Shown here piece after piece: positions 44,962-52,829 of a stretch of 64,000 nucleotides of DNA (its first letter is position 1; the number at the start of each line of letters is the position of its first letter). Both the position numbers and the translations under genes were made by a program. The DNA lies in contig MAEX01000003.1 of NCBI GenBank assembly GCA_002013415.1, positions 62,001 to 126,000 on the forward strand, written 5' to 3'. The notes beneath the pieces were generated by a model that worked only from the letters and a program-made list of their open reading frames with translations, was not told where the DNA came from and made no database searches. The stretch is from Mycobacterium sp. D16Q14 (GTDB taxonomy: Bacteria > Actinomycetota > Actinomycetes > Mycobacteriales > Mycobacteriaceae).

Positions 44962-45738
44962 ATGGGGCTGGGAATTGGCGTGCACGGGCTCTTCGTAGGG
45001 CTCGGAGTGCTGGTTGCTGCCGTGGTCTTCGCCTACGAAGCACGTCGCAGAGGTGCTCCCGCTGAGCAGTCATTGATCGCGGTGGCGGGTGCCTTGGTCG
45101 GCGGTGCGATCGGTATGCGGCTTTCGGGCTGGATCGAACATCTCAACCCGGCGCATAATCCCAGCCTTGTCGAGGCGTGGATGTTCGGGTCGCGCAGCAT
45201 CATCGGCGGGCTGTTGGGAGCGTACATCGGCGTCTTGGTGGCCAAGCGGCTCATCGGATACCAGGCCAAGACCGGCGATCTGTTCGCGCCCGCGGTGGCG
45301 TTGGGTATGGCGGTGGGCCGGATCGGATGTCACCTCACCGAGGCCCCGGGCCGGCCGACCTCGCTGCCGTGGGGTGTGCACGCTCCGGCATCGCGACCGA
45401 ACTGTCCGGGGTGCCTGGCCGGGGTGGCCATGCATCCGTCCTTCCTGTACGAGATCGCCTTCCAGTTGGTGGCCTTCGCCGTGCTGTGGTGGTGGCTGCG
45501 CCCGCGTGTGACACATACCGGTGAGCTCTTCGTGCTCTATGTATCCGCGTACGCGGTGTTCCGGTTCTTGGTCGAATTCACCCGCGCCAACGAAACGGTT
45601 TGGCTGAATCTCACTCGTCCGCAATGGGTTCTGCTGCTAGGTATGACTCTGGCCGCATGGAGGCTATGGCGTGGATACCGTGCGGGCTATTACGACGGCA
45701 TGTTCTGCAAGCGCCGCGCCGAGGTGATGACGGCATGA
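44962..45738 (+). CDS. Lgt-like (prolipoprotein diacylglyceryl transferase family) membrane protein
   Basis: A 258-residue polytopic protein from ATG 44962 with about seven helices. The family core is visible: FGSRSIIGGLLGAYIGVLVAKRL, then AVALGMAVGRIGCHLTEAPGRPTSLPWGV (Lgt has GRxGNFxNGE in this place), MHPSFLYEIAFQLVAF and VYASAYAVFRFLVEFTRANE-like residues near the end. The usual Asn in the Lgt signature is replaced by Cys-His. It is shorter than the main mycobacterial Lgt and heads an operon with two small membrane proteins and a radical SAM enzyme. It may move glyceryl groups on something other than prolipoprotein (inference). Confidence 0.8.
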   Translation: MGLGIGVHGLFVGLGVLVAAVVFAYEARRRGAPAEQSLIAVAGALVGGAIGMRLSGWIEHLNPAHNPSLVEAWMFGSRSIIGGLLGAYIGVLVAKRLIGYQAKTGDLFAPAVALGMAVGRIGCHLTEAPGRPTSLPWGVHAPASRPNCPGCLAGVAMHPSFLYEIAFQLVAFAVLWWWLRPRVTHTGELFVLYVSAYAVFRFLVEFTRANETVWLNLTRPQWVLLLGMTLAAWRLWRGYRAGYYDGMFCKRRAEVMTA

Positions 45739-46070
45739 GCTATCAACCCGAACAGCCCAAACCCGGCACGAGTGGGGCGACGATGGTCGCCGGCGCACTC
45801 TCCTTCATTTTCGGCAACGCGGTGTTTGGATTCCTCTCATTGATGATCGGCGGGTCGTTGGCCGACAGGTACGGCACCGGCCTCGAGGTGGTGCCCGGAT
45901 TTGTTGCGCTGGTAGGGATTGCGGTCGCCTTCGGCGTGGGCACGGTGCTCATCAGAACGGGGGATCGTGACAAGCGTGGTTGGGGTGTGGGCCTGATGGT
46001 CGGCTGGGCATTGGTGTCCGTGCTCACGGTCGGAATCTGCACGGGGCTGAATCCGGTGTTGTACCAATGA
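45735..46070 (+). CDS. Small four-helix membrane protein of the Lgt-like/radical SAM operon
   Basis: A 111-residue protein from ATG 45735 (ATGA overlap). Residues 1-18 are polar (SYQPEQPKPGTSGATM). Three helices follow: VAGALSFIFGNAVFGFLSLMIGG, VVPGFVALVGIAVAFGVGTVLI and WGVGLMVGWALVSVLTVGICTGL. It resembles the next protein in layout (Pro-rich N-terminus, then three helices ending in a GWxxV-GxxxGL motif), suggesting duplication. Function unknown; strictly coupled to both neighbours. Confidence 0.75.
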   Translation: MSYQPEQPKPGTSGATMVAGALSFIFGNAVFGFLSLMIGGSLADRYGTGLEVVPGFVALVGIAVAFGVGTVLIRTGDRDKRGWGVGLMVGWALVSVLTVGICTGLNPVLYQ

Positions 46071-46522
46071 GCATCCCGCCGCAACCGCCACCCGAAGGTG
46101 AGCAACCTCAGCAATACCCGTATGGCCCGGAGTCGTACGGTCCCACCGGATATCCGCTGCCGCCCGGATATCCGCCGTATCCGCCCGGTTACTACCCCTA
46201 TCGGCAGCCGCCGCCGAAATCCAGCGGTGGTGCGGTGGTGGGGATGACCTTCGTCGGTGTCTTCGTCTTCTGGGTGATGACGTTCGGAACCTTTTTGGTG
46301 CTGGAGAACGCGATGAGTGGTGGGTTCGCGCCCGATACCCGGGCGACCGTGGTGGCCGTCGTGATGTCGGTCATCGGTTTGGGCGGTGGGCTCGCGTTGA
46401 CAGTGTGGGGCCGGGACTGGGTCCGCGGGCTGGGAATCGGCTTCATGATCGGTTGGGCAACCGTGGCGATCATGACGGGGTTCATCGTGGGCTGTCTTTC
46501 GATATTGGACGGATTGGAGTAG
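46067..46522 (+). CDS. Pro/Tyr-rich small membrane protein, paralogue of the preceding one
   Basis: A 151-residue protein from ATG 46067 (ATGA overlap). The first 50 residues are Pro/Gly/Tyr-rich (GYPLPPGYPPYPPGYYPYRQPP). Three helices follow, with FVGVFVFWVMTFGTFLVLENAM and a last one (GIGFMIGWATVAIMTGFIVGCLSIL) like the end of the previous protein. Such tails often mediate protein contacts at the membrane. Function unknown. Confidence 0.75.
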   Translation: MSIPPQPPPEGEQPQQYPYGPESYGPTGYPLPPGYPPYPPGYYPYRQPPPKSSGGAVVGMTFVGVFVFWVMTFGTFLVLENAMSGGFAPDTRATVVAVVMSVIGLGGGLALTVWGRDWVRGLGIGFMIGWATVAIMTGFIVGCLSILDGLE

Positions 46523-46524
46523 AC

Positions 46525-48087
46525 GTGGCGGGTATGGGGCTGCGCGGGGACCGCATCCTGCGGTACGTCAATGCTTTCTGTCCGCAGTGCCACGAGGCGA
46601 ACCCGGAGCGCCCCCTCGCGGAGGTGGACCGGCTCTCGGGCTGGCTCGCCCACCGTGACGACCGGGTATGGCTCGAACGGGCCTGCCGCGTGCACGGGTT
46701 GGTGCGCACGCTGTACGACGAGGACGCTGAGATCCTTGAGTACCTGGAGGAATGGACGGCACCCACCAAGACCCATGTCCCGGATGTGCCGGGTAACTTC
46801 GATCCCATCCCGATGGCTTATCTGCGCGGGTTGCCCGAGATGCAGACCCAGCACACGTGCATCCTGCTGGCAGACATCACCGAGGCGTGCAACCTGCGCT
46901 GCCCCACGTGCTTTGCCGATTCCTCGCCGGACTTGCACGGTGTGGTACCGGTGGAGCGGGTGCTCAGCAATGTCGACCAGCGGCTTGCACGGGAGAACGG
47001 CCGACTGGATGTTCTGATGCTCAGCGGCGGCGAACCCACTGTGTACCCGAAGCTTGCCCGGCTGCTCGATGAGCTGATGGCTCGACCGATCACCCGAATC
47101 CTGATCAATACCAATGGTGTTCTCATTGCGCGCGATGATGCCCTGTTAGAGCTGCTGGCTCGTCACCGTGAGCGCGTAGAGGTCTATCTCCAGTACGACG
47201 GTCCGTCGGCCGATGCTTCGAGGCATCATCGGGGTGGCGATCTGACGAGAATCAAAGCCGCGGCGGTACAACGTCTCTCGGACAGTGAGATCTTCACGAC
47301 ATTGGTCATGACTACGGCGCTCGGAGTCAACGACGCGGATATCGGCTCGGTCATCGGTCTCGCCCTCGACACACCCTACGTGGGTGGTGTCTCGATACAG
47401 CCGCAGTTCGGGTCCGGCCGGGCAGGCGTGATCGACCCGATGCAGCGGCTTACTCACACCGGTGTGCTGAAACGTCTTGGCCCGCAGACCGGGGATGTCG
47501 TCACCTGGCGTGACCTGACGGCCCTGCCGTGTTCGCACCCGCACTGCTGTTCAGTGGGATACATGCTGCGCGATGATGCCGCGGTGTGGCGGTCGTTGAC
47601 CTCCTTGATCGGACACGATCGCCTCAAGGAGAACCTTGGTTTGGTATCCAATCGCATTGCCGATCAGGAGGTTCCGCAGCAGCTGCGGCTGGCGGTGAAA
47701 GAGTCGCTGCTGGGCCTGCTGTCCGAGCAATCCTCCCTGTCGCATCCGACCATCGGCGATGTGTGGAAGACCATCTGCGACAGCTGCGATTTGGGTATCG
47801 CTACGTTGATGACGCTCGCTGCCTCGGCGTTACCGGGACGGAGGGCGAAGCTGCGGCGCATGCTCGGAGAGCGCATAGTGCGGATCACCGTCAAGCCGTT
47901 CATGGATATGTCGACGATGATCGAGGAGCGGCTCACCCAGTGCTGCGTGCATGTCGCGACGCACGCCGCACAGGATCAGTGCGCGCCGTTCTGTGCCGTG
48001 CAGGCATGGCCGGCGCTTTCTCGGCAGCGGTTGTCGGTGTCCGCGGCGGCCACCGCGCCAGAGCTGGCGCTGCTCCCGATCCAATAG
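46525..48087 (+). CDS. Radical SAM enzyme with extra Cys clusters (Tes/MJ0619-like)
   Basis: A 520-residue protein from GTG 46525, two bases after the upstream stop. An N-terminal FCPQC pair (Cys19, Cys22) suggests a bound metal. The radical SAM cluster is ITEACNLRCPTCFADSS (Cys122, 126, 129), followed by MLSGGEPTVYPKL and ILINTNGVLIA, the SAM-binding motifs. The C-terminal half has CSHPHCCSVGYML, TICDSCDLGIATL and a Cys-rich end (TQCCVHVATHAAQDQCAPFCAVQAW), probably further iron-sulfur clusters. This layout resembles the tetraether-synthase/MJ0619 group, which couples or methylates unactivated carbons. With an Lgt-like protein in the operon, a lipid substrate is plausible (inference). Confidence 0.82.
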   Translation: MAGMGLRGDRILRYVNAFCPQCHEANPERPLAEVDRLSGWLAHRDDRVWLERACRVHGLVRTLYDEDAEILEYLEEWTAPTKTHVPDVPGNFDPIPMAYLRGLPEMQTQHTCILLADITEACNLRCPTCFADSSPDLHGVVPVERVLSNVDQRLARENGRLDVLMLSGGEPTVYPKLARLLDELMARPITRILINTNGVLIARDDALLELLARHRERVEVYLQYDGPSADASRHHRGGDLTRIKAAAVQRLSDSEIFTTLVMTTALGVNDADIGSVIGLALDTPYVGGVSIQPQFGSGRAGVIDPMQRLTHTGVLKRLGPQTGDVVTWRDLTALPCSHPHCCSVGYMLRDDAAVWRSLTSLIGHDRLKENLGLVSNRIADQEVPQQLRLAVKESLLGLLSEQSSLSHPTIGDVWKTICDSCDLGIATLMTLAASALPGRRAKLRRMLGERIVRITVKPFMDMSTMIEERLTQCCVHVATHAAQDQCAPFCAVQAWPALSRQRLSVSAAATAPELALLPIQ

Positions 48088-49214
48088 CACAGTGCGCCCA
48101 GGCTTATCGAGGCGCCCAGCAGGCAGACGCCGCCCCATCCGCGGGTCGCGTACACCCAGGTCGACACAATGGCGCCGACAGCGCTGCCGATCGAATAGAA
48201 CGTCATATAGGCGGCGGTGAGTCGGCCGTGAAGTTCGGTATCCAGCCGGTAGATGAGGCTCTGATTCGCTACGTGTACCGACTGGAGCCCGAAGTCGATG
48301 ATCACGACCGCGACGGTCAGTCCGAACATGGTCCAGCGCAGGGTCGCCGCGAAAACCCATGCCGTGAGCATCAACGACAGGCCCACGCCGGTAACCCGGT
48401 TGGCCCAGCCCCTGTCGCACCACGATCCGGCCTTGAACGCGCCCAGTGCACCCGCTGCCCCGGCCAGCCCGAACAAACCGACTTCGGTATGCGACAGGTG
48501 ATATGGCGCGGACGTAAGCGGTAACACCATGGGCGTCAACATCACGGTGATGGCGGCGAAGATGAGCATCGCGATGATGGCCCGCGAGCGCAACACCGGC
48601 ACGTCGCGCAGGAGCCGCAGCGTGGAGGCGATGAGTCGTCGGTAGGGCAGCCCCTGGGGCGGGCGCCTGGAGTGCGGCAGTGCGTGCGCCAAAATCGCCG
48701 CGGTGGTGACCGCGGCGATGGAGGCCACCACATACACTGCTCGCCAGCCGAACAGATCGGACAGGGCACCGGATATTGTGCGTGCCAAGAGAATACCGCT
48801 GATGATGCCGCCGGTGACTACGCCCACGGCCCATCCCTGTCGCTCTGGCGCGGCATGTACCGCCGTGTAGGCGACCATCACCTGCGTCACCACCGCGAGC
48901 GCGCCGACGGCGGTGACGCTGAGCAGGAACGTCCATGCGTTGGGCGATATCGCCGTGGCCAGCAGGGATGCACCCAGCAGAACGGTCTGACCGACGATGA
49001 GCCGACGTTGGTTGACGGCATCGCCAAGGGGCACGATCAGCAGTAGGCCGATGGCGTACCCAACCTGGGTGAGGGTGAGCACAATGCCGACTTGTGCTGT
49101 GGGCATGGAGAATTGTGCCCCGATGGTGTCCAGCAGCGGCTGTGAGAAGTAGATGGTCGACACCGCGAGGCCGCAGGCGATCGAGAACAACACGATGACG
49201 GGTCTGGTCAGCAC
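47976..49214 (-). CDS. MFS transporter (drug/efflux type)
   Basis: A 412-residue twelve-helix transporter from GTG 49214 (MLTRPVIVLFSIACGLAVSTIYFSQPLLDTIGAQF). MFS signature loops are visible (IPLGDAVNQRRLIVGQ between helices 2 and 3; GSWCDRGWANRVTGVGL in the second half). DHA1-type drug:H+ antiporters match in length. The last 37 residues (CRESAGHACTAQNGAH) overlap the end of the convergent radical SAM gene by 112 bases. It is divergent from an HxlR regulator with two operator-like palindromes between, so it is probably the regulated target. Confidence 0.87.
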   Translation of the reverse strand: MLTRPVIVLFSIACGLAVSTIYFSQPLLDTIGAQFSMPTAQVGIVLTLTQVGYAIGLLLIVPLGDAVNQRRLIVGQTVLLGASLLATAISPNAWTFLLSVTAVGALAVVTQVMVAYTAVHAAPERQGWAVGVVTGGIISGILLARTISGALSDLFGWRAVYVVASIAAVTTAAILAHALPHSRRPPQGLPYRRLIASTLRLLRDVPVLRSRAIIAMLIFAAITVMLTPMVLPLTSAPYHLSHTEVGLFGLAGAAGALGAFKAGSWCDRGWANRVTGVGLSLMLTAWVFAATLRWTMFGLTVAVVIIDFGLQSVHVANQSLIYRLDTELHGRLTAAYMTFYSIGSAVGAIVSTWVYATRGWGGVCLLGASISLGALCYWIGSSASSGAVAAADTDNRCRESAGHACTAQNGAH

Positions 49215-49234
49215 GCGTACCCCTCGGTAGAGTT

Positions 49235-49251
49235 GGTTTCACTTCGCAACC
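49235..49251. promoter_or_regulatory. HxlR operator candidate (imperfect)
   Basis: GGTTTCA-CTT-CGCAACC, an imperfect copy of the perfect palindrome 36 bp downstream, 20 bases upstream of the MFS start codon. Confidence 0.55.
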
Positions 49252-49269
49252 ATTTGAGCCTGACATGAA

Positions 49270-49288
49270 TGGTTGCATATTGCAACCA
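49270..49288. promoter_or_regulatory. HxlR operator candidate (perfect palindrome)
   Basis: TGGTTGCA-TAT-TGCAACCA is a perfect 8-bp dyad with a 3-bp spacer, ending 13 bases before the HxlR ATG. It contains the only ribosome-site-free part of the promoter and probably overlaps the -10 region. Confidence 0.75.
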
Positions 49289-49301
49289 AGGGAGACTGTT
49301 C

Positions 49302-49736
49302 ATGGTGGGTCGCGCCAGTCACGCGGATTCGAGCTGCACCCTGGCCAGGCCGCTGGGTGAGATCGGGGACGGCTGGTCACTGCTGATCGTTCGTGACGCG
49401 TTCGACGGATTACGCAGGTTCGGGGAGTTCCAGAAGAGTCTTGGGCTCGCGAAGAACATCCTGGCTTCTCGTCTGGCGACGTTGGTGGACAACGGCATCC
49501 TCGAGGTTGTTCCGGCCGGGGCGCGGCATGAGTACCAACTGACAGCGAAGGGGCGCGGGCTGTTTCCCGTCTTGGTGGCCCTGAGACAGTGGAGCGACGA
49601 GTTCTGTTTCGCCGCTGGGGAACGGCGCGTCGCACTGGTCGATCGCGAGACGTCCCGTCCGGTGCAGCGCTTCGAGCTGCGTGCGGCGGACGGCCGCGCG
49701 CTGGCTCCGGAAGACACGGCCGTGATCGGCGTCTAG
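49302..49736 (+). CDS. HxlR-family transcriptional regulator
   Basis: A 144-residue winged-helix regulator from ATG 49302 with an AAGGGAGA site. The HxlR fold is clear: CTLARPLGEIGDGWSLLIVRDAFDGLRRFGEFQKSLGLAKNILASRLATLVDNGILEVV, then YQLTAKGRGLFPVLVALRQW. The N-terminal Cys (SSCTLARPL), a redox or electrophile sensor in some family members, is present. It probably represses itself and the divergent MFS gene through the palindromes between them. Confidence 0.9.
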   Translation: MVGRASHADSSCTLARPLGEIGDGWSLLIVRDAFDGLRRFGEFQKSLGLAKNILASRLATLVDNGILEVVPAGARHEYQLTAKGRGLFPVLVALRQWSDEFCFAAGERRVALVDRETSRPVQRFELRAADGRALAPEDTAVIGV

Positions 49737-49822
49737 TTCTGGTCGAGTCAGAATCCGCGCCTTCCGCGTATGTGCGTGGTGGGTCGTCTACCGTTCCCCT
49801 GTCGGGAACGAAGGAGGACCCC

Positions 49823-50266
49823 ATGCGGATCGCATTCCTGGTGCTGTTGGTGTGCGCCGGCCTGCTCACGGCGCCGCTCGCGGCGGCCGACCCCGGCGCG
49901 ACGCCGGTGGACCCGACGTCCCCGGAGGCGGCCGTGATCCTGGCGCCGGCGCTCGCGGATGTGACGGCCCAGCTCGGCAAGCCGGTGCGCCTGGATGTGC
50001 GCAGCCTCAAGTCCGCCGATGGATGGGTCTTCCTCTGGTCGGCCATGCAGGAGCCCGACGGTAGCCCTATCGACTACACCGGTACGCCCTTTGCCGAAGC
50101 CTCCGCCCATGGTGTCCTGTCGAAGAAATACGTAGCCCTGCTGCATCAGGACGAGCAGGGCTGGGCGCTCGTCGACAAGCGGGTGGGGCCGAGCGATATC
50201 GCCTGGGCCGGCTGGGGTGCGCAGTACGGTGCGCCCGCGGCGATCTTCGATATCCCGGTCTACTAG
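49823..50266 (+). CDS. Small secreted protein of unknown function
   Basis: A 147-residue protein from ATG 49823 with a strong AAGGAGG site. Residues 1-22 form a signal peptide (RIAFLVLLVCAGLLTAPLAAADP). The mature domain (VRLDVRSLKSADGWVFLWSAMQEPDGSPIDYTGTPFAEASAHGVLSKKYVALLHQDEQGWALVDKRVGPSDIAWAGW) has alternating strands and a Trp-rich end, like other small actinobacterial periplasmic proteins. No named family. It precedes the L,D-transpeptidase by 100 bases in the same direction. Confidence 0.8.
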   Translation: MRIAFLVLLVCAGLLTAPLAAADPGATPVDPTSPEAAVILAPALADVTAQLGKPVRLDVRSLKSADGWVFLWSAMQEPDGSPIDYTGTPFAEASAHGVLSKKYVALLHQDEQGWALVDKRVGPSDIAWAGWGAQYGAPAAIFDIPVY

Positions 50267-50365
50267 TCGCGGGGCCCGACAAAACCGCAGGTCCCGCACG
50301 ATCCGGGGTGTGATCCTGGTCGGGCCGGGCGAAGCTGTCCGCGGCGGGCCGTATCGTGGGGTGTC

Positions 50366-51730
50366 GTGATGTACCCCAGACCAGATTTCGGTGATGCGCT
50401 GACGCGACGGCGCGCGCTCACGATGTTGGGTCTGACGGTGCCCGCCGTTGCTGCCGCCTGCACGACCGTCGGCTCGAACACGCCGCAGGATGCCCCGTCG
50501 CCGGGCGCCGTCCTGACCTTCTTGCCCGACGACAAGGCCAAGGAGGTCAACCCGACCGCGCCGGTCAGCGTGACCGTGGCCAACGGATGGTTCCAGGACG
50601 TGAAGTTGGTCAACGCCGACGGCAAGGTCGTCGCCGGAGCCCTCAGTCGAGACCAAACGAGGTTCCGCACCACCGAGCCTCTCGGATTCGACGTGACGTA
50701 CACCTGGAAAGGTTCGGCCGTAGGGCTGGACGGCAAGGCCGTTGCGGTGTCCGGCACCTTCACCACCCTGGTGCCGACGGCGAAGGTCAACGGTCAGTTC
50801 CAGCTCGCCGATGGGCAGACGGTAGGGATCGCGGCTCCCGTGATCATCCAGTTCGATGCGCATATCGCCGACAAGGCCGCGGCGGAGAAGTCGCTGAGCA
50901 TCGTGTGCGACCCGCCCACCGAAGGTGGTTGGGCCTGGCTGCCTGACGAGCAGCAGGGTTCCCGAGTCCATTGGCGATCACGGGAGTACTTCAAGGCCGG
51001 CACCAAGGTCGGGGTGAAGGCCAATCTCTATGGAATTCCGCTGGGGGACGGGGCGTTCGGTAACGAAGATATGTCCCTGGATTTCAGCGTGGGGCGCCGC
51101 CAGATTGTCTATGCCGATGCGCCGAGCCACCGTATCCGGGTGACCACCGACGAAGGCACCATCCTGGACTTGCCGTGCAGCTACGGTGAGGCGGACCTGC
51201 CGCGCAACGTCACCCGCAGCGGGATTCACGTCGTCACCGAGAAGTACGAGGATTTCTGGATGTCCAACCCGGCGGCCGGGTACACCAACGTTCACGAACG
51301 TTTCGCAGTCCGGATCTCGAATAACGGCGAGTTCATCCACGCGAACCCCAATACCGTTGGTCAGCAAGGCAGTACCAATGTCACGAACGGTTGTATCAAC
51401 TTGTCGTTGGGTGATGCCGAGTCGTACTTCCGTACCGCCATCTACGGTGATCCTGTCGAGGTGACCGGCACCTCGATCGAGCTGTCCTACGCCGACGGCG
51501 ACCTGTGGGATTGGGTGGTGGACTGGCCGACCTGGCAATCGATGTCGGCGCTCCCCCCGAATCCGAAGGAACGGACGATCACGTCGACGCCGTCGACCTC
51601 GTCCATCCCGACCACCGTCCCGCTCACCCCGTCGGGTGCACCGACGTTGTCGGGGACGCCGACGTCAGCTCCGTTGACCCCGTCGGGTGCACCGTGGTTG
51701 TCGGGTACCCCGACCACCACCCCCCGATAG
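50366..51730 (+). CDS. lprQ: L,D-transpeptidase LprQ (LdtMt5-type)
   Basis: A 454-residue cell-wall enzyme; GTG 50366 or ATG 50369 start. The N-terminus has a twin-Arg-containing signal ([20 protein letters not shown]) with a lipobox-like AAAC, so it is probably a lipoprotein. Two Ig-like domains (residues about 45-245) precede the YkuD catalytic domain, with [13 protein letters not shown] and [12 protein letters not shown] (catalytic Cys near residue 343). It forms 3-3 cross-links in peptidoglycan. The C-terminal 55 residues are a Thr/Ser/Pro tail with two 17-residue repeats. The position after murB corresponds to Rv0483, with inserted genes between. Confidence 0.9.
   Translation: MMYPRPDFGDALTRRRALTMLGLTVPAVAAACTTVGSNTPQDAPSPGAVLTFLPDDKAKEVNPTAPVSVTVANGWFQDVKLVNADGKVVAGALSRDQTRFRTTEPLGFDVTYTWKGSAVGLDGKAVAVSGTFTTLVPTAKVNGQFQLADGQTVGIAAPVIIQFDAHIADKAAAEKSLSIVCDPPTEGGWAWLPDEQQGSRVHWRSREYFKAGTKVGVKANLYGIPLGDGAFGNEDMSLDFSVGRRQIVYADAPSHRIRVTTDEGTILDLPCSYGEADLPRNVTRSGIHVVTEKYEDFWMSNPAAGYTNVHERFAVRISNNGEFIHANPNTVGQQGSTNVTNGCINLSLGDAESYFRTAIYGDPVEVTGTSIELSYADGDLWDWVVDWPTWQSMSALPPNPKERTITSTPSTSSIPTTVPLTPSGAPTLSGTPTSAPLTPSGAPWLSGTPTTTPR
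51617..51718 (+). repeat. Two 51-bp tandem repeats in the lprQ C-terminus
   Basis: Units 51617-51667 and 51668-51718 encode [17 protein letters not shown] and [17 protein letters not shown], identical at 13 or more of 17 residues. The tail is Pro/Thr/Ser-rich and could be a wall-spanning or O-glycosylated stalk. Copy number may vary between strains since the unit is in frame. Confidence 0.8.
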
Positions 51731-51780
51731 TCCAGCGCGGATCTGGTTGTTGAAGAAGAGGATTGGCGCGCTCTGCGCGT

Positions 51781-52530
51781 TCAGTCGCGTGTCGCCCTGC
51801 GGGTGGAGGATGCCTGATCTCGCGGTTTGACGACGATCTGGTCCAGGTTGACGTGCGGGGGTCGCGACGCGACGAACGCGATGATCTCGGCGACGTCCTC
51901 GGCGACCAGTGGGGTGATGCCCCGGTAGACCGCGTCCGCCCGGTCCTGGTCACCGTCGAAGCGCACCACCGAGAACTCGGTTTCCACCGCACCGGGTGCG
52001 ACCTCGGTGAGCCGCACGGGCTTTCCGAGAAGCTCGCCGCGCAGCGTCCGGTGCAACGCCGCCTGGGCGTGCTTGGCTGACGTGTATCCGCTGCCGCCGT
52101 CGTACACATCGAGCGCGGCAATGGAGGTGATGGTGACGATGAGTCCGTCACCGGAGGCAATCAGTTTGGGCAGCAAGGTTCGGGTCACCTGCAGGGTGCC
52201 CACCACATTGGTTTCCCACATCCAGCGCCAGTGCTCCAGATCCGCTTCGAGTACCGGCTCCAGGCCCCACGCGCCACCGGCGTTGTTGACCAGCACGTCC
52301 ACCCGATCCAGGCTCTGCGCAAGGGCGGCAACCGAATCGGCGTCGGTGACGTCGAGTACAACCGCCGTGCCCCCGATCTCCTCGGCCAGGGCGTTGACGC
52401 GGTCCTCGCGCCGAGCGGCAACCACAACGTGAAATCCAAGGGCGGCAAGGTATTTAGCGGTTGCCGCGCCGATTCCTGAGCTGGCACCGGTAACGACCGC
52501 GACCCGGCCGTCGAACGTGGGATTGGTCAT
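51781..52530 (-). CDS. Short-chain dehydrogenase/reductase (Rv0484c-like)
   Basis: A 249-residue classical SDR from ATG 52530. Cofactor motif VAVVTGASSGIGAATAKYLAALG, then DVLVNNAGGAWG and the catalytic Ser–Tyr–Lys set (TITSIAALDVYDGGSGYTSAKHAQ). RREDR after the second strand suggests NADP(H) preference. It most resembles the YdfG-like 3-hydroxy acid dehydrogenase branch. It is divergent from the Cys-rich leader ORF and ROK gene; an upstream in-frame extension to 52716 is on the antisense of that leader and is not used. Confidence 0.9.
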   Translation of the reverse strand: MTNPTFDGRVAVVTGASSGIGAATAKYLAALGFHVVVAARREDRVNALAEEIGGTAVVLDVTDADSVAALAQSLDRVDVLVNNAGGAWGLEPVLEADLEHWRWMWETNVVGTLQVTRTLLPKLIASGDGLIVTITSIAALDVYDGGSGYTSAKHAQAALHRTLRGELLGKPVRLTEVAPGAVETEFSVVRFDGDQDRADAVYRGITPLVAEDVAEIIAFVASRPPHVNLDQIVVKPRDQASSTRRATRD

Positions 52531-52593
52531 GCACGCCACTGTAGTCAGAACGCCTACTAGGACATCGGCTCGTAGGGATGCTAAATTGCGCCT

Positions 52594-52707
52594 GTGTCCA
52601 TTAAGCGCGCCGCCGAACCCCGGGTCACTTTCGTGATCGCGGGTATTGGTTCTCGGCTGCCGCTGGCTCGCGAGCTGTGTTGTCGCTGCGTCTGTCGCTG
52701 CGCCTAG
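52594..52707 (+). CDS. Cys-rich leaderless leader peptide (uORF) upstream of the ROK regulator
   Basis: A 37-residue frame from GTG 52594 to TAG 52705-52707 ends in LCCRCVCRCA, with five Cys in nine residues. TAAATT (52582-52587) lies six bases before the GTG, the right distance for a -10 element with transcription starting at the GTG itself, so the ORF is probably leaderless. Mycobacterial leaderless poly-Cys short ORFs have been shown to act as cysteine-responsive attenuators: ribosome stalling at Cys codons exposes the Shine-Dalgarno site of the next gene. Here the next genes are a ROK regulator, a SRPBCC protein and mshA, the first enzyme of mycothiol (cysteine-thiol) synthesis. Confidence 0.8.
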   Translation: MSIKRAAEPRVTFVIAGIGSRLPLARELCCRCVCRCA

Positions 52708-52714
52708 TTTCTGC

Positions 52715-52730
52715 ACGTCTTTCCTGACGT
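52715..52730 (+). promoter_or_regulatory. Hairpin with TTTCCT loop downstream of the Cys-rich ORF (possible anti-Shine-Dalgarno)
   Basis: ACGTC (52715-52719) pairs with GACGT (52726-52730), presenting TTTCCT in the loop. This is close to complementary to the AAAGGA ribosome site of the ROK gene at 52817-52822. It could take part in the switch expected after a poly-Cys ORF. The pairing is not perfect, so this is tentative. Confidence 0.4.
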
Positions 52731-52829
52731 CTCGGGCGCGGTATCGCCCCAGTTCACAACACCATTAGCCACCTGTAGCCCGCGCTTCAGCCTTCGTCTG
52801 AATCCGGCCTTCCGCCAAAGGACCCCCTC

